A DNA stretch of 64,000 nt from Candidatus Obscuribacterales bacterium (GTDB lineage Bacteria; Cyanobacteriota; Vampirovibrionia; Obscuribacterales; Obscuribacteraceae). The notes beneath the pieces were generated by a model. That model was not told the DNA's origin, did no database searches, and worked only from the letters and a program-made list of their open reading frames with translations. The stretch covers positions 434,001-498,000 of the forward strand of contig JAHBVO010000006.1 in NCBI GenBank assembly GCA_019637435.1, written 5' to 3'. Positions within the stretch are counted from its first letter, which is position 1; each line of letters opens with the position of its first letter. A program made the position numbers and the translations under genes. Positions 9,724 through 18,532 of the stretch are shown here, one piece after another.

Positions 9724-10790
9724 CCGTGCGTCTTACCGACCGGCTCTGGCTGTTGTTGCAGCTTTGCGGAGTCAGCGCCCTTTTTTTCCGGGGACCCTTC
9801 CTGCGGTTCTGCGTGAGCCGGAGCCTGTCCGCTCGCTTCGCCCTCCGCTTCTTCGTTCTCAAGCAACCATTGTGCTTCGAGCGCGGCACGACAACCCGTT
9901 CCTGCTGCTGTAACCGCCTGCCTGTACTTCTGGTCGATACAGTCGCCCGCGGCAAATACTCCGGGAAACTTGGTCAGAACGCTACCTTCGTATTGCGTGA
10001 TGATGTAACCGGACTCGTTGAGTTCCAGCATCTCTTTGAACAAATCGGTGTTCGGTTGGTGACCGATCGCTATGAAAACTCCGTCGGCATCATGCTGGGA
10101 GACTTCACCGGTTTTGATGTTCTTGACCCGCACCCATTTGACTTCACCGGCTTCGACTTCACCGATATCTTCGACAACGCAGTTGAGCAGATAATCGATC
10201 TTCTCGTTGCGCTTCATGCGATCCACCATGATCGCCGAAGCGCGGAATGTTTCACGCCTGTGAATCAAAGTGACGGACGATGCAAAACGGGTGAGGAACA
10301 TGGCTTCTTCGATCGCCGTGTCTCCGCCGCCGACTACGAAAACCTTCTTGTCACGGAAAAAGAATCCGTCGCAAGTAGCACAGGCCGAAACGCCATGACC
10401 CATGAGCTTCGATTCGGACTCCAGTCCGAGAAGTTTTGCCGAGGCGCCGGTGGTAATAATGAGAGTCTGAGTGTGGATTTCCTGCTCGCTTGTTTTGATC
10501 ACATACGGACGCTGCGACAAATCAACGGACTCAGCGTTGTCGTAAATGAACTCTGTACCGAATCTTTCAGCTTGTTTGTGCATGCGGGTCATCAGGTCAG
10601 GTCCCTGAATACCATCGGGAAAGCCTGGAAAGTTTTCGACGTCAGTCGTAATAGTCAGCTGTCCACCAGCCTGCAGCCCCTCGATAACTAACGGATCCAG
10701 GTTGGCACGCGCGGCATAGATTGCTGCGGTTAGTCCGGCGGCGCCGGAACCGAGGATGGTGACTTTTTTGTTTTTAGGTTTATTGGGCAT
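9714..10790 (-). CDS. trxB: Thioredoxin reductase with acidic C-terminal extension ending Gly-Cys-Cys
   Basis: A low-molecular-weight FAD/NADPH thioredoxin reductase: GSGAAGLTAA FAD loop near the N-terminus, redox-active CATCDG near residue 135, NADPH loop GGGDTA, and the FAD motif GVFAAGDC. Beyond the usual end, about 45 residues of Ala/Glu/Gln/Pro-rich sequence lead to a terminal Gly-Cys-Cys just before TAA. Such a tail is not part of the standard bacterial enzyme. The ATG at 10790, with a GGGGT eight nt upstream, is chosen over the ATG at 10862 because it leaves the normal short N-terminus. It is the first gene of the operon running to proA. Confidence 0.93.
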   Translation of the reverse strand: MPNKPKNKKVTILGSGAAGLTAAIYAARANLDPLVIEGLQAGGQLTITTDVENFPGFPDGIQGPDLMTRMHKQAERFGTEFIYDNAESVDLSQRPYVIKTSEQEIHTQTLIITTGASAKLLGLESESKLMGHGVSACATCDGFFFRDKKVFVVGGGDTAIEEAMFLTRFASSVTLIHRRETFRASAIMVDRMKRNEKIDYLLNCVVEDIGEVEAGEVKWVRVKNIKTGEVSQHDADGVFIAIGHQPNTDLFKEMLELNESGYIITQYEGSVLTKFPGVFAAGDCIDQKYRQAVTAAGTGCRAALEAQWLLENEEAEGEASGQAPAHAEPQEGSPEKKGADSAKLQQQPEPVGKTHGCC

Positions 10791-10932
10791 GAACGCTACC
10801 CCGACTGCGTTAAGGCGCTGGGACAAGATGACAAGTGAGCGGCACTCGCTTAGACTCTCCATTTTAGGTGGAGAGACAGACTTAGAGCGGGAGATTCAAG
10901 ATAACTTATCAATTTGGATCGCAGCTGATTTA

Positions 10933-11826
10933 TCAGCTATCAGCATCAACGGGACGCAATCCGAAAGGAAGTGAGAGTTTAATTTCATCAATCTTGGATA
11001 AAAGCTCTTGCTGCTTAGCAACCACGGTTTGAATAGTTTTCTCGGCCAGCGGTCCATCTTCCTTCATCAACAAAAGGCGAACCCGCTCCAGGTCATTGAT
11101 TTGACCAAGAGTTTGCTGAGCGGCAACCAGAGTTGGCGGTTCATGCCCGAAAAACTCGACAAGAATGTAGCGCCAGGTCTTTATGCTCAAGCGCAGGGCG
11201 TGCAATTCTTCGAGCGATGTCGCATTTGTGGCAAGATAGCGAGTCTGGGCCTCGGTTTCCCTCAAGTATGACTCGATTGCGTCGCGCGGCCGGGCGCCCA
11301 ACCGCCCGTCGTCATGGTGTTTCTTCTTCAGTTTTTCAGCGCGTTTCTTCAAGAACTTGCTGAGGCGCTTCACTGCCTTTTCCATGTCGATGCGACTTAA
11401 AGCCGCCGTAGTCTCCTCTTCGACGCGATTACGCTCGTGCTGCCATTTTGCAAGGATCTGCTCGGGTACACCATAGTCTTTTCCGGTGTTTAAATTCACG
11501 TCCCAGTCGCGGACAGCGCCCAGAAGTTTATATCCCTTCTTGAGCTCAGCTCCCACTTTCTTTTTGTAAGACTTAGTCGTGAAGCCCTCTTTGGAGAGCA
11601 CATTCCATATCGAATACCAGCGCCGAAACGCCACACGCATGTTGTGGACGCGTTTTGCACTCTTGCTCTTTTTCTTCTTGTTAAGCTTCTTGGCGCTTAT
11701 CCACAGCCTGTGGACGGCTTCTCCGGCAACTGCAATCTGGAAATCCAGGAAATTACTATCCGAAAGCGCGGCGCTGTCCCCGCCTTTCGACGCCACCTTG
11801 TCCCTGGCTTTTTCTTTGTCAACCAT
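10933..11826 (-). CDS. CHAD-domain protein
   Basis: This 297-residue, strongly basic helical protein carries conserved His/Arg/Lys patterns of CHAD domains, e.g. RVHNMRVAFRRW near residue 60 and LHALRLSIKTWRYILVEFF near residue 210. CHAD domains bind inorganic polyphosphate, so a role in polyphosphate granule binding or metabolism is likely. No triphosphate-tunnel (CYTH) domain is fused to it. A 7-bp inverted repeat (10923-10938) overlaps the stop codon but has no U-run. trxB begins 142 bp downstream. Confidence 0.85.
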   Translation of the reverse strand: MVDKEKARDKVASKGGDSAALSDSNFLDFQIAVAGEAVHRLWISAKKLNKKKKSKSAKRVHNMRVAFRRWYSIWNVLSKEGFTTKSYKKKVGAELKKGYKLLGAVRDWDVNLNTGKDYGVPEQILAKWQHERNRVEEETTAALSRIDMEKAVKRLSKFLKKRAEKLKKKHHDDGRLGARPRDAIESYLRETEAQTRYLATNATSLEELHALRLSIKTWRYILVEFFGHEPPTLVAAQQTLGQINDLERVRLLLMKEDGPLAEKTIQTVVAKQQELLSKIDEIKLSLPFGLRPVDADS

Positions 11827-11905
11827 GCAATCGCGTTGCTCAAATCAAATCGCACATTCGCCGTGCGGTTTCACTGCCGTCTCCGGCCAGTACAAGTATA
11901 TAGAC

Positions 11906-13261
11906 TCAGCCGAGCAAGTCGGAAATTATTTCTCGCGATCGCTTGATGACAAGGTCGCCGCCACCACGCGCATAAACCGCCCGAGCCCGCTCAAATACTG
12001 AAGGCATGGTTATCTTTACATGCTGGGGCAAGTGATACGGTTCGCGACAAAACCGCACTAACGCTTTGCAAGTCTTGTCCCAGGTGAATTCATTAGATAG
12101 TTGCAGTGAAGCTTCCGAATAACGCGCTCGAATATCTTTGTCTCCAGCCAGACGAACGATCGCCTCGCACCACGCATCCTCATCCTTGTACGGTAGAGCC
12201 AGGCCGGCATGAGCTTTGTCGATCATTTCGGAGAGCGGGTCGCCGCCAGTGCTCAGCACCGGAAGCCCGCACCATAGGTAATCGAGAATGCGGGTTCTAA
12301 AAGAATAACGAGTTTCAGGCAAATCGAAGTGGGATGAAACAGCTATATCCGCATCAAGTAAATAGTTCACGCGTTTTTCGTACGGAATCCAGCCCTCTTT
12401 GAAAAACACATGTTTTCCCGTCAGGCCCAGCCGTTCTGACAGTTCGATCGCATCACGCGCCATTTTCATAATCGGCACTTTAGGATTGGGCGACTTCATG
12501 CCCATGAAGACAAGGCGCAGATTCGGCACGCGGTCTTTAGCCTTCGCGACTGCCGCAATCACCGTTAATGGATCGAACCAATCCCAGATTCCGCCGCCCC
12601 ATAACAAAACGACATCGTCGGGACCGATGGCATCAATCTCTTCGCGAAGTCCCGGACCGTTGCGCACGGGCGCAAGTGTTTCGCGCCCAAAAGGAACCAC
12701 GTCGATCAACTTTCGCATGGAAGGATCGAAATCATAAAGTACCGGAGTCAAGCGCCCAAGCGCACAATAACGACCTATCCAGTAGTCGCGTTGAATTTCG
12801 GATGCGCATATCGAAAAATCGGCATTAAGCATATGCTGCTCCAGAACCTTGTGCATCAAACGGTAACTGGCATCAGCCGCCACTTTCTCATTCTTATATT
12901 GCACGAGCACAGAAAAAAGATATGGATCGTAAAGGTCAACAACCAGGTACTTGCCCAGCTCGGCAAGTTTTGGAAAAGGACGAAGCACATTAGATTGAAT
13001 TATGAGAATGTCGTTGGCGAGCGCCTCTCGATACATCGTCTGCCGATTTGCGCCCGTCAAAATATTGACGCCGGCTATCGGTGCGAGCTGCTCTTCAACA
13101 GGCTGAGCGACCGGTGATGCTACCGTGACCGCAAATTCCCCGGCGAGTTGCTTTGCCATCTCGACTGCACGAATAGCCGGTCCAGCCATCGAACGCGAAA
13201 TCGGTTCGAGCGTTACGAGCATGATTTTGCGCTGCTTATTTTGCTGTGAAGTTAAACTCAT
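11906..13261 (-). CDS. Glycosyltransferase, GT4/GT1 (GT-B) type
   Basis: A GT-B fold transferase. KIMLVTLEPISRSMAGPAIR at the N-terminus is the usual opening strand-and-glycine loop, and the C-terminal half has LLWGGGIWDWFDP, KEGWIPYEKRVNYLLDADI and the SFRTRILDYLWCGLPVLSTGGD donor-binding block. The probable role is sugar transfer to an envelope polysaccharide or lipid; the substrate is unknown. The ATG at 13261 gives the conventional N-terminus but has no clear ribosome site. The in-frame ATG at 13363, with AAGGG five nt upstream, would add 34 basic residues and remains possible. A GT2 gene is divergent from it. Confidence 0.85.
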   Translation of the reverse strand: MSLTSQQNKQRKIMLVTLEPISRSMAGPAIRAVEMAKQLAGEFAVTVASPVAQPVEEQLAPIAGVNILTGANRQTMYREALANDILIIQSNVLRPFPKLAELGKYLVVDLYDPYLFSVLVQYKNEKVAADASYRLMHKVLEQHMLNADFSICASEIQRDYWIGRYCALGRLTPVLYDFDPSMRKLIDVVPFGRETLAPVRNGPGLREEIDAIGPDDVVLLWGGGIWDWFDPLTVIAAVAKAKDRVPNLRLVFMGMKSPNPKVPIMKMARDAIELSERLGLTGKHVFFKEGWIPYEKRVNYLLDADIAVSSHFDLPETRYSFRTRILDYLWCGLPVLSTGGDPLSEMIDKAHAGLALPYKDEDAWCEAIVRLAGDKDIRARYSEASLQLSNEFTWDKTCKALVRFCREPYHLPQHVKITMPSVFERARAVYARGGGDLVIKRSREIISDLLG

Positions 13262-13504
13262 AATCGGATTGGCAACAGTTCCATATACACGGGAGGAAAC
13301 TTTCCCGCGGACGGCCGCGCTACGGTGTTTGCTCGACCTGCACGCGAGCAGGCCGGCGACCATTATATCCCTTTGGAAGGTCCCCTTAAGAAGTGCTCAA
13401 TATGAGTTGTGACTTTTACCGTACAATACTGGGAAAAATCGCGGATTCGGCAAGGACCGAAGTAATGTGACCGCCACAGGCACAGAGAAGAAACCGAGAT
13501 CGAC

Positions 13505-14533
13505 GTGACCTCCGACAAGCTCATCAGTATCGTTATCCCGAATTGGAACGGCAAAAGATTTCTTGCCGATTGCCTGGACTCGATCCGAAAGCAGACCCAT
13601 AGGCAGATCGAAACAATCATCGTAGACAACGGCTCCAAAGACGGTTCCGTTGAGTTTCTCCGGGAGCATTATCCGGAAGTGAAACTGATAACTTACGAGG
13701 TAAACACCGGCTTTGCACCGGCGGTGAACGCGGGAATTCGCGCGGCCACCGGACACTATATCTCACTACTTAACAATGACACCATCGTCGAGCCCCTCTG
13801 GGTCGAAGAACTCGTCAAGGCTCTGGATGAACATCACGAAGTCGGCTCAGTGGGCTGCAAGATGCTGTCCTATGAAGACCAGACCATCCTCGACGGAGTT
13901 GGCGACGGCTATCGACGCGGCGGCTTGCCCGGTCGAATCGGACACAGAGAAAAGGACATAGGACTTTTCGATAAACCGCGCTACATCTTGGGAGCCTGCG
14001 GAGGCGCCGCAATGTATCGCCGCGAGTTATTCGACGATATCGGTCTGTTCGACGATGACTACTTCGCCTACCTGGAAGATGTCGATCTCGGACTTCGTGC
14101 ACAGAGCGCAGGCTACAAGTGCCTTTACGTTCCCACCTCGGTCGTTTACCACCTTGGATGCGGCACCACAGGCAGTGGCTACTCACCACTGGTGGTGAAA
14201 CTCTCTTCGAGAAATAATTGGAACACGATTGTCAAAAACATTCCCATGCCTCTTCTCATCAAGTTCTTGCCGCACATAATATACTGGCAGGCATTCTACC
14301 TCGCGGTTGTCACTGTGCGCGGCGGTCAACTTTGGCCCTGGATGATCGGGACATTCCAGGCAGTCTGCATGCTGCCGAACATGCTGAAGAAACGAGCTGC
14401 AATAAACAAACGCAGATCGGTTCCGCTAGAATACATGGAATCCATCATAATCGAATCGGAGAATGACCTCGCGCAAGCGCGAGCGCGGCTCTACGAACAA
14501 GCCCGAAAAGAAAAGAATTTGGCCAAGAAATGA
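13505..14533 (+). CDS. Glycosyltransferase family 2 (rhamnosyltransferase-like)
   Basis: This 342-residue GT-A enzyme has the opening ISIVIPNWNGKRFLADCL, the nucleotide-binding IIVDNGSKDGS, the metal site in LLNNDTIVEP and the acceptor-side YFAYLEDVDLGLRAQ. It resembles dTDP-rhamnosyl transferases of O-antigen and cell-wall pathways. A hydrophobic stretch near residues 250-300 may contact the membrane. The start is GTG at 13505, with GAG seven nt upstream. Its stop overlaps the start of the GntR gene as ATGA, so the two are translationally coupled. Confidence 0.88.
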   Translation: MTSDKLISIVIPNWNGKRFLADCLDSIRKQTHRQIETIIVDNGSKDGSVEFLREHYPEVKLITYEVNTGFAPAVNAGIRAATGHYISLLNNDTIVEPLWVEELVKALDEHHEVGSVGCKMLSYEDQTILDGVGDGYRRGGLPGRIGHREKDIGLFDKPRYILGACGGAAMYRRELFDDIGLFDDDYFAYLEDVDLGLRAQSAGYKCLYVPTSVVYHLGCGTTGSGYSPLVVKLSSRNNWNTIVKNIPMPLLIKFLPHIIYWQAFYLAVVTVRGGQLWPWMIGTFQAVCMLPNMLKKRAAINKRRSVPLEYMESIIIESENDLAQARARLYEQARKEKNLAKK

Positions 14534-15453
14534 AGATCTCAATCAACAAAGACAGTTCTGTACCCGTGCGGGATCAACTCGTAGAGCAGGTTTCGCTCCA
14601 GATTGCCTCGGGTCTGTTGACGCCGAAGGAAAAGCTTCCAAGTATTCGCGCTCTGGCAGCGAGATTAGGCATTCATTACAGCACCGTGACGGCAGCCTAC
14701 AACCATCTTGCCGACGTTGGACTTCTCGATATTCGCCAGGGCAGCGGTGTTCGCGTGGCGAGTATAAACAACAGAGAGAACGAGCCAGCGGCAAAGTCAA
14801 GCCTTGATTCGATGATTAACGATTTTCTGGCACGCGCTTCCGAAGCAGGCTTTGCTGCCGCCGATGTTATGAATGCGGTCGAGAAGTTGAAGGAGCGAAA
14901 ACCGGTCCGGCGAATTCTGGCAGTAGATCGCAACGAAGACTTTCACAGGGTTTTGCTCACCGAGTTGAAGCCGCACTTCAAAATACCGGTCGAGGCTTGC
15001 ACGGTTCAAGACATCATGGATAAGCCTGAGCAGATGGATGATTCCTTGATTCTCACCAGCCTCTATCACTTGTTCACCTTCCAGGACAAAGTTAAGGACA
15101 GAACCCGCCTTGTGCCGTGCAACATCGAACCGGCCAGTCTGGAAATGGAAAAAATTGCCACGCTTCGCGCCGGCAGCCTTGTGCTTCTCGTCTCAGTCAG
15201 CGAGACCTTGATGAACATGGCGACAAAGCTGGTTGCCGCTCACCGCGGAGAGGAAATCCCTGTTCGCGCCGTTCTCCTGAGCGATGAGAAAGAACTGAAT
15301 TATATGGTCAATCATGCGAATTTGATTTTGTGTGACAGCCCCAGCGAGGATACCGTCCGAAAAATTGCGGACCCTAAAATTTTGCAGGTGTTCAAACTCT
15401 ATCCTCCTTCGACCATAAAGCTCATTCAGGAGCGTTTGTCGAAATGGGGTTAG
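14530..15453 (+). CDS. GntR-family transcriptional regulator with unusual C-terminal domain
   Basis: Residues 1-75 form a GntR winged helix (VPVRDQLVEQVSLQIASGLL, KLPSIRALAARLGIHYSTVT, GSGVRV). The remaining 230 residues are not the usual FCD, UTRA or aminotransferase effector domain; they resemble an alternating alpha/beta ligand-binding fold and contain the repeated theme RRILAVDRNEDFHRVLLTEL. The ligand is unknown. The ATGA overlap with the upstream glycosyltransferase suggests that it controls envelope-sugar genes, but no operator was identified. Confidence 0.8.
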   Translation: MKISINKDSSVPVRDQLVEQVSLQIASGLLTPKEKLPSIRALAARLGIHYSTVTAAYNHLADVGLLDIRQGSGVRVASINNRENEPAAKSSLDSMINDFLARASEAGFAAADVMNAVEKLKERKPVRRILAVDRNEDFHRVLLTELKPHFKIPVEACTVQDIMDKPEQMDDSLILTSLYHLFTFQDKVKDRTRLVPCNIEPASLEMEKIATLRAGSLVLLVSVSETLMNMATKLVAAHRGEEIPVRAVLLSDEKELNYMVNHANLILCDSPSEDTVRKIADPKILQVFKLYPPSTIKLIQERLSKWG

Positions 15454-15546
15454 ACCTATCAATTCACATCTTGTAAACTCCCATTCCCCAATCTTGCTTT
15501 TGCGCTCATAATTCAAACCTGGATTATTTACTGGAGACAAACCCTT

Positions 15547-15975
15547 ATGAACATCGACGGTTTGAAAGGCCTTCTCATTGCAGGCACGCTTCTATTCGCG
15601 ACAACTCCGTTACCGGCAGAAGCGATCTCTGACAGCACGAAGCCGGCACGGCTGTGCGAGGAGAAATCGCCCGCCAAGTCCGAAGCTAAGGGCTGCGAGA
15701 AAAAAGCCGAAGGGTGCGGAAAAGCCGAAGGCGATTGCTGCAAGACACCCAAGGTGAGCCAGAAACCTGATGATGAAGATTCGAGCACTACAGGTGGTAG
15801 CGGCGACGGTGACGGAGGCGGCACCACAGAAGGTGCTCCTGGTGAAGCGGCGCCCGGTGCAGCTGCCGGTTCGGACACGGCCGAGGCTCCCGCAAGTAGC
15901 ACCGGTGGAGAAGCCGGATCAGCAGAAGGCAGCGAAGCTCCTCCCGCGCCGGCAGGAGAACCGGCAGACGACTAA
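15547..15975 (+). CDS. Small secreted Cys-rich / low-complexity protein
   Basis: 142 residues. The N-terminal signal peptide (hydrophobic GLLIAGTLLFATTPLPAEA) probably ends after AEA. The mature part begins with a Lys/Glu/Cys-rich segment holding five cysteines (CEEK, GCEK, GCGK, DCCK) and continues as a Gly/Ala/Glu/Pro-rich tail without predicted fold. CTGGAG lies 12 nt before the ATG, and a strong hairpin terminator follows the stop, so it is a single-gene unit. No family is recognised; metal binding by the cysteine segment is speculative. Confidence 0.7.
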   Translation: MNIDGLKGLLIAGTLLFATTPLPAEAISDSTKPARLCEEKSPAKSEAKGCEKKAEGCGKAEGDCCKTPKVSQKPDDEDSSTTGGSGDGDGGGTTEGAPGEAAPGAAAGSDTAEAPASSTGGEAGSAEGSEAPPAPAGEPADD

Positions 15976-16014
15976 CGCTTGCCCGGTGCCCGGAAAGGTA
16001 TAGATAAACAGATA

Positions 16015-16052
16015 AGCGCATGGATTGTCAGTTCCATGCGCTTTCAATTTTC
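16015..16052. terminator. Intrinsic terminator between convergent genes
   Basis: A 10-bp perfect stem (AGCGCATGGA with TCCATGCGCT, 8-nt loop) is followed by a T-rich run on the plus strand. It lies 40 bp after the small secreted protein and 53 bp before the stop of the convergent epimerase, so it can serve the plus-strand gene and perhaps both. Confidence 0.8.
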
Positions 16053-16104
16053 TGAACACGCTTTTGGTTTCAAATCCCAGCTTTGAAGCTGGAAACGTCC
16101 TCTA

Positions 16105-17157
16105 TTAACGCGGCGTGACGCCCAGACCCGGCAGGTCCCGAAGCTTCAGATAACCGTCTTCGTAAGTCGCACCGTGGAAAGGATCCGAGGCAAGGAGCAT
16201 GGCACCGTCGAGATCGAGGTAGTCAACCAGCGGAGCAAGCTGAACAGCCGCACTTATACCGATGGAAGACTCAATCATGCAACCAAACATGATCTGCATA
16301 GAATGAGCCCTGGCAGTGTGTATCACGCGAATCGCCTCAAGCAAGCCCCCCGTTTTTGCGAGTTTCACCACTACACCATCGACGCAACCAGCCAGTCTTG
16401 CGACATCGTTGGAAGTGGAGACACTCTCGTCGGCAAAGATAGGTACGATCGAGTTTTCCTTGACGTATTTAAAGTCTTCCTTGTGCGCGTTTTTCGCTAA
16501 CGGTTGTTCGATAAATTGCACACCATAGTCGTACAAAAACTCGGACATTTCGATAGCTTGCTTCGGTGTCCATGCGCAATTCGCATCGACTCGCAACGGA
16601 ATTTCCGGAGCGATTTCGCGAATTGTTTCGATAATCTCGCGGTCGTAACTCGTTCCTTGCTTGACCTTCAGCATCTTGTAGCCGGCTTCCACAGCCTCTC
16701 TCGTCTTCTTCTCGACCATTTCGATGCTGTCAATCCCGATAGTGAAATCGGTCATGGGCGCTTTAAGTCCACTTAGACCAAGCATCTTGTAGGTTGGCTG
16801 GCCAGCGACTTTTCCAGCGATATCATGCAGCGCCATCTCGACCGCTGACTTGGCAGAATGATTTTTAGCTATGATTTTGTTCATTCGATCGGAGATTTCG
16901 GCAATCGCAAATGGGTCGTCGCCAAGTACGTTTGCGTCGCGAACCATGCCGAGAACTGCCATGACCGTTTCTCTAGTTTCATCATGGTATTTAGCCGGCG
17001 CGGCTTCACCGTAACCAATATGGTCTCCGAATTTCAGCTTGACGAGTACGTTTTTAGAATCGACAGATGTGCCGGACGAAATTCCAAACGGATGCGCAGT
17101 CGTAAGATCCAGCGCTTCGAATTCAAGTTCAATCGCTGTTGTTTTAGTGGCAGTCAC
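16105..17157 (-). CDS. Enolase-superfamily racemase/epimerase (dipeptide epimerase or N-acyl-glutamate racemase)
   Basis: 350 residues of the muconate-lactonizing subgroup. Visible catalytic features are KVKQG (KxK base), RVDANCAW and EQPL and ADES (Mg ligands), the second base in VVKLAKTGG, and MIESSIG. L-Ala-D/L-Glu epimerases of murein recycling look like this, but so does DgcA, the N-acyl-D-glutamate racemase. The upstream DUF1611 gene (DgcN-type), only 11 bp away, makes the second assignment attractive. The length is typical, and no missing catalytic residue was seen. Confidence 0.88.
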   Translation of the reverse strand: MTATKTTAIELEFEALDLTTAHPFGISSGTSVDSKNVLVKLKFGDHIGYGEAAPAKYHDETRETVMAVLGMVRDANVLGDDPFAIAEISDRMNKIIAKNHSAKSAVEMALHDIAGKVAGQPTYKMLGLSGLKAPMTDFTIGIDSIEMVEKKTREAVEAGYKMLKVKQGTSYDREIIETIREIAPEIPLRVDANCAWTPKQAIEMSEFLYDYGVQFIEQPLAKNAHKEDFKYVKENSIVPIFADESVSTSNDVARLAGCVDGVVVKLAKTGGLLEAIRVIHTARAHSMQIMFGCMIESSIGISAAVQLAPLVDYLDLDGAMLLASDPFHGATYEDGYLKLRDLPGLGVTPR

Positions 17158-17168
17158 GGTTTTACCCC

Positions 17169-18257
17169 TTATGTTTTGGAAGCGGTTTGAGCGCGATTCG
17201 CTTTTCGCGTTTTATGCAGCGCCTCGAGAGCATCGACGAGATTCTCGCAACCGTAGCGAACCGGGTCCGTAGCAGGAAGTCCGGTATGACGGGCAGCCTC
17301 ATCAACCAGTTTGCGAGCTTCTTCTTCCGGTAAACCGAAAGTGTTCACGCAGATACCAATCACCTTTGCGGGTCGAATGACGCTCGACATGAATTCATAC
17401 ATTTTGATGCAATCGTTCAAATCAGCAATCGGCCACTGCCCTTCGTTGCCAATGGTTTTTAACCCGGCTTTCGTACAAAGGACCATAGCCTCCGGCGCGC
17501 TGCCGTGCAACAACGATAGCGTCACTCCCGAGTAACCCGGGTGATAGAGCGACCCCTGTCCTTCGACGAACAACATGTCGAGACCAGGCGAATCTTTCAC
17601 GACCAGTTCTTCAATGGCTCCAGCCATGAAGTCACCGATCACTCGGTCGATGGCAATTCCAGAGCCGCAAATCATGATGCCGGTCTGACCGGTCGCCACG
17701 AATCCGGATTTGTAACCGCGCTTAGTTGCCAATCGGTCCATCTCAATTGCAGCAGTCATCTTACCGACCGAACAATCTACTCCTACTGTCAGAACGGTCA
17801 GCGGGTCCACCTTGGCGCCTAAACCATTGGCAATCGGCAATTTATCGGGCGGTTTTCTCAAATCAATGAGCTTGCGACCCAGACGATTGGCAGTCTCAAC
17901 GAACTCTGGATCGTCCTCGAGAAAGTCGTGCAGACCATTGATGACGTCGATTCCCAATTCCAGCGCCGCGAGAATGTCCTGGCGCCACGCTTCAGGCATC
18001 CGGCCCCCTACGAAGGCGCAACCGAGCAGCATGGCGTCAGCTTCCAGCTGAGCAGCTTCGGCAACCGTCGCCACTATCGGAATGTCCTCTCCGACACCGC
18101 AAACCTCTTTTGCAGTTTTTCCGGCATGCTGCCTGTCAACCACTGCGACGATTTTGCTAGGTCCGAATCGAATCACGCCCTCGGCGGTCTTGGAATGTCC
18201 GCCGCCAAATTCGTCTCTGGCGTATAAAATCAGTCGGGTCTGAGTTTCAACATGCAT
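17169..18257 (-). CDS. DUF1611 P-loop protein (DgcN-like D-glutamate N-acyltransferase candidate)
   Basis: 362 residues with a Rossmann-like N-terminal domain and a C-terminal P-loop domain containing GVDCSVGKMTAAIEMDRLA, GQTGIMICGSGIAIDRVIGD and VEGQGSLYHPGYSGVTLSLL, the signatures of DUF1611. Characterised DgcN proteins acylate D-glutamate before racemisation by DgcA, which gives a route for catabolism of D-glutamate from peptidoglycan. The adjacent enolase-superfamily gene fits this pair. The ATG at 18257 is clear. Confidence 0.82.
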   Translation of the reverse strand: MHVETQTRLILYARDEFGGGHSKTAEGVIRFGPSKIVAVVDRQHAGKTAKEVCGVGEDIPIVATVAEAAQLEADAMLLGCAFVGGRMPEAWRQDILAALELGIDVINGLHDFLEDDPEFVETANRLGRKLIDLRKPPDKLPIANGLGAKVDPLTVLTVGVDCSVGKMTAAIEMDRLATKRGYKSGFVATGQTGIMICGSGIAIDRVIGDFMAGAIEELVVKDSPGLDMLFVEGQGSLYHPGYSGVTLSLLHGSAPEAMVLCTKAGLKTIGNEGQWPIADLNDCIKMYEFMSSVIRPAKVIGICVNTFGLPEEEARKLVDEAARHTGLPATDPVRYGCENLVDALEALHKTRKANRAQTASKT

Positions 18258-18330
18258 AATTTGATTAACAACCTTCTCTAATTGGTTTATTTGTTTAAAG
18301 ATATGTGCAAATCCTTTTTGGAATTGCCTG

Positions 18331-18362
18331 AAGGAGGGGACGTAATGTCTCCTGTACCCTAA
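18331..18362 (+). other. Five-codon mini-ORF with strong Shine-Dalgarno inside a hairpin, upstream of grpE
   Basis: AAGGAGGGG at 18331-18339 is followed by ATG at 18345, four codons (SPVP) and TAA at 18360-18362. GGGGAC (18336-18341) pairs with GTCTCC (18347-18352, one G-U), leaving the first two bases of the start codon in a 5-nt loop, so the ribosome site would be sequestered. It lies 170 bp before grpE. Whether it is transcribed is unknown. Confidence 0.3.
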
Positions 18363-18532
18363 AATTATAAGGGGAAGCCACGCTCCGCAGTCGCCTGGTT
18401 CTTGATAACAGAGTGTCCTTGACGACCTGGAAGCGTTAAGATTTCATCGCGGATTAGGGGCCAACTCGAAATCCAAGGCACAATCTAGGTAAACCTCATT
18501 TCATTTACGAACCGTACTAAATCCAGGTGACT

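Noticed and set aside
9726..10691. 321-codon open frame on the plus strand opposite trxB
   Set aside because: It is antisense to a fully motif-supported gene, has no ribosome site and resembles no family.
13407..13427. Promoter TTGTGA ... TACAAT before the GT2 gene
   Set aside because: The spacer is only 9 bp, far from the 16-18 bp needed.
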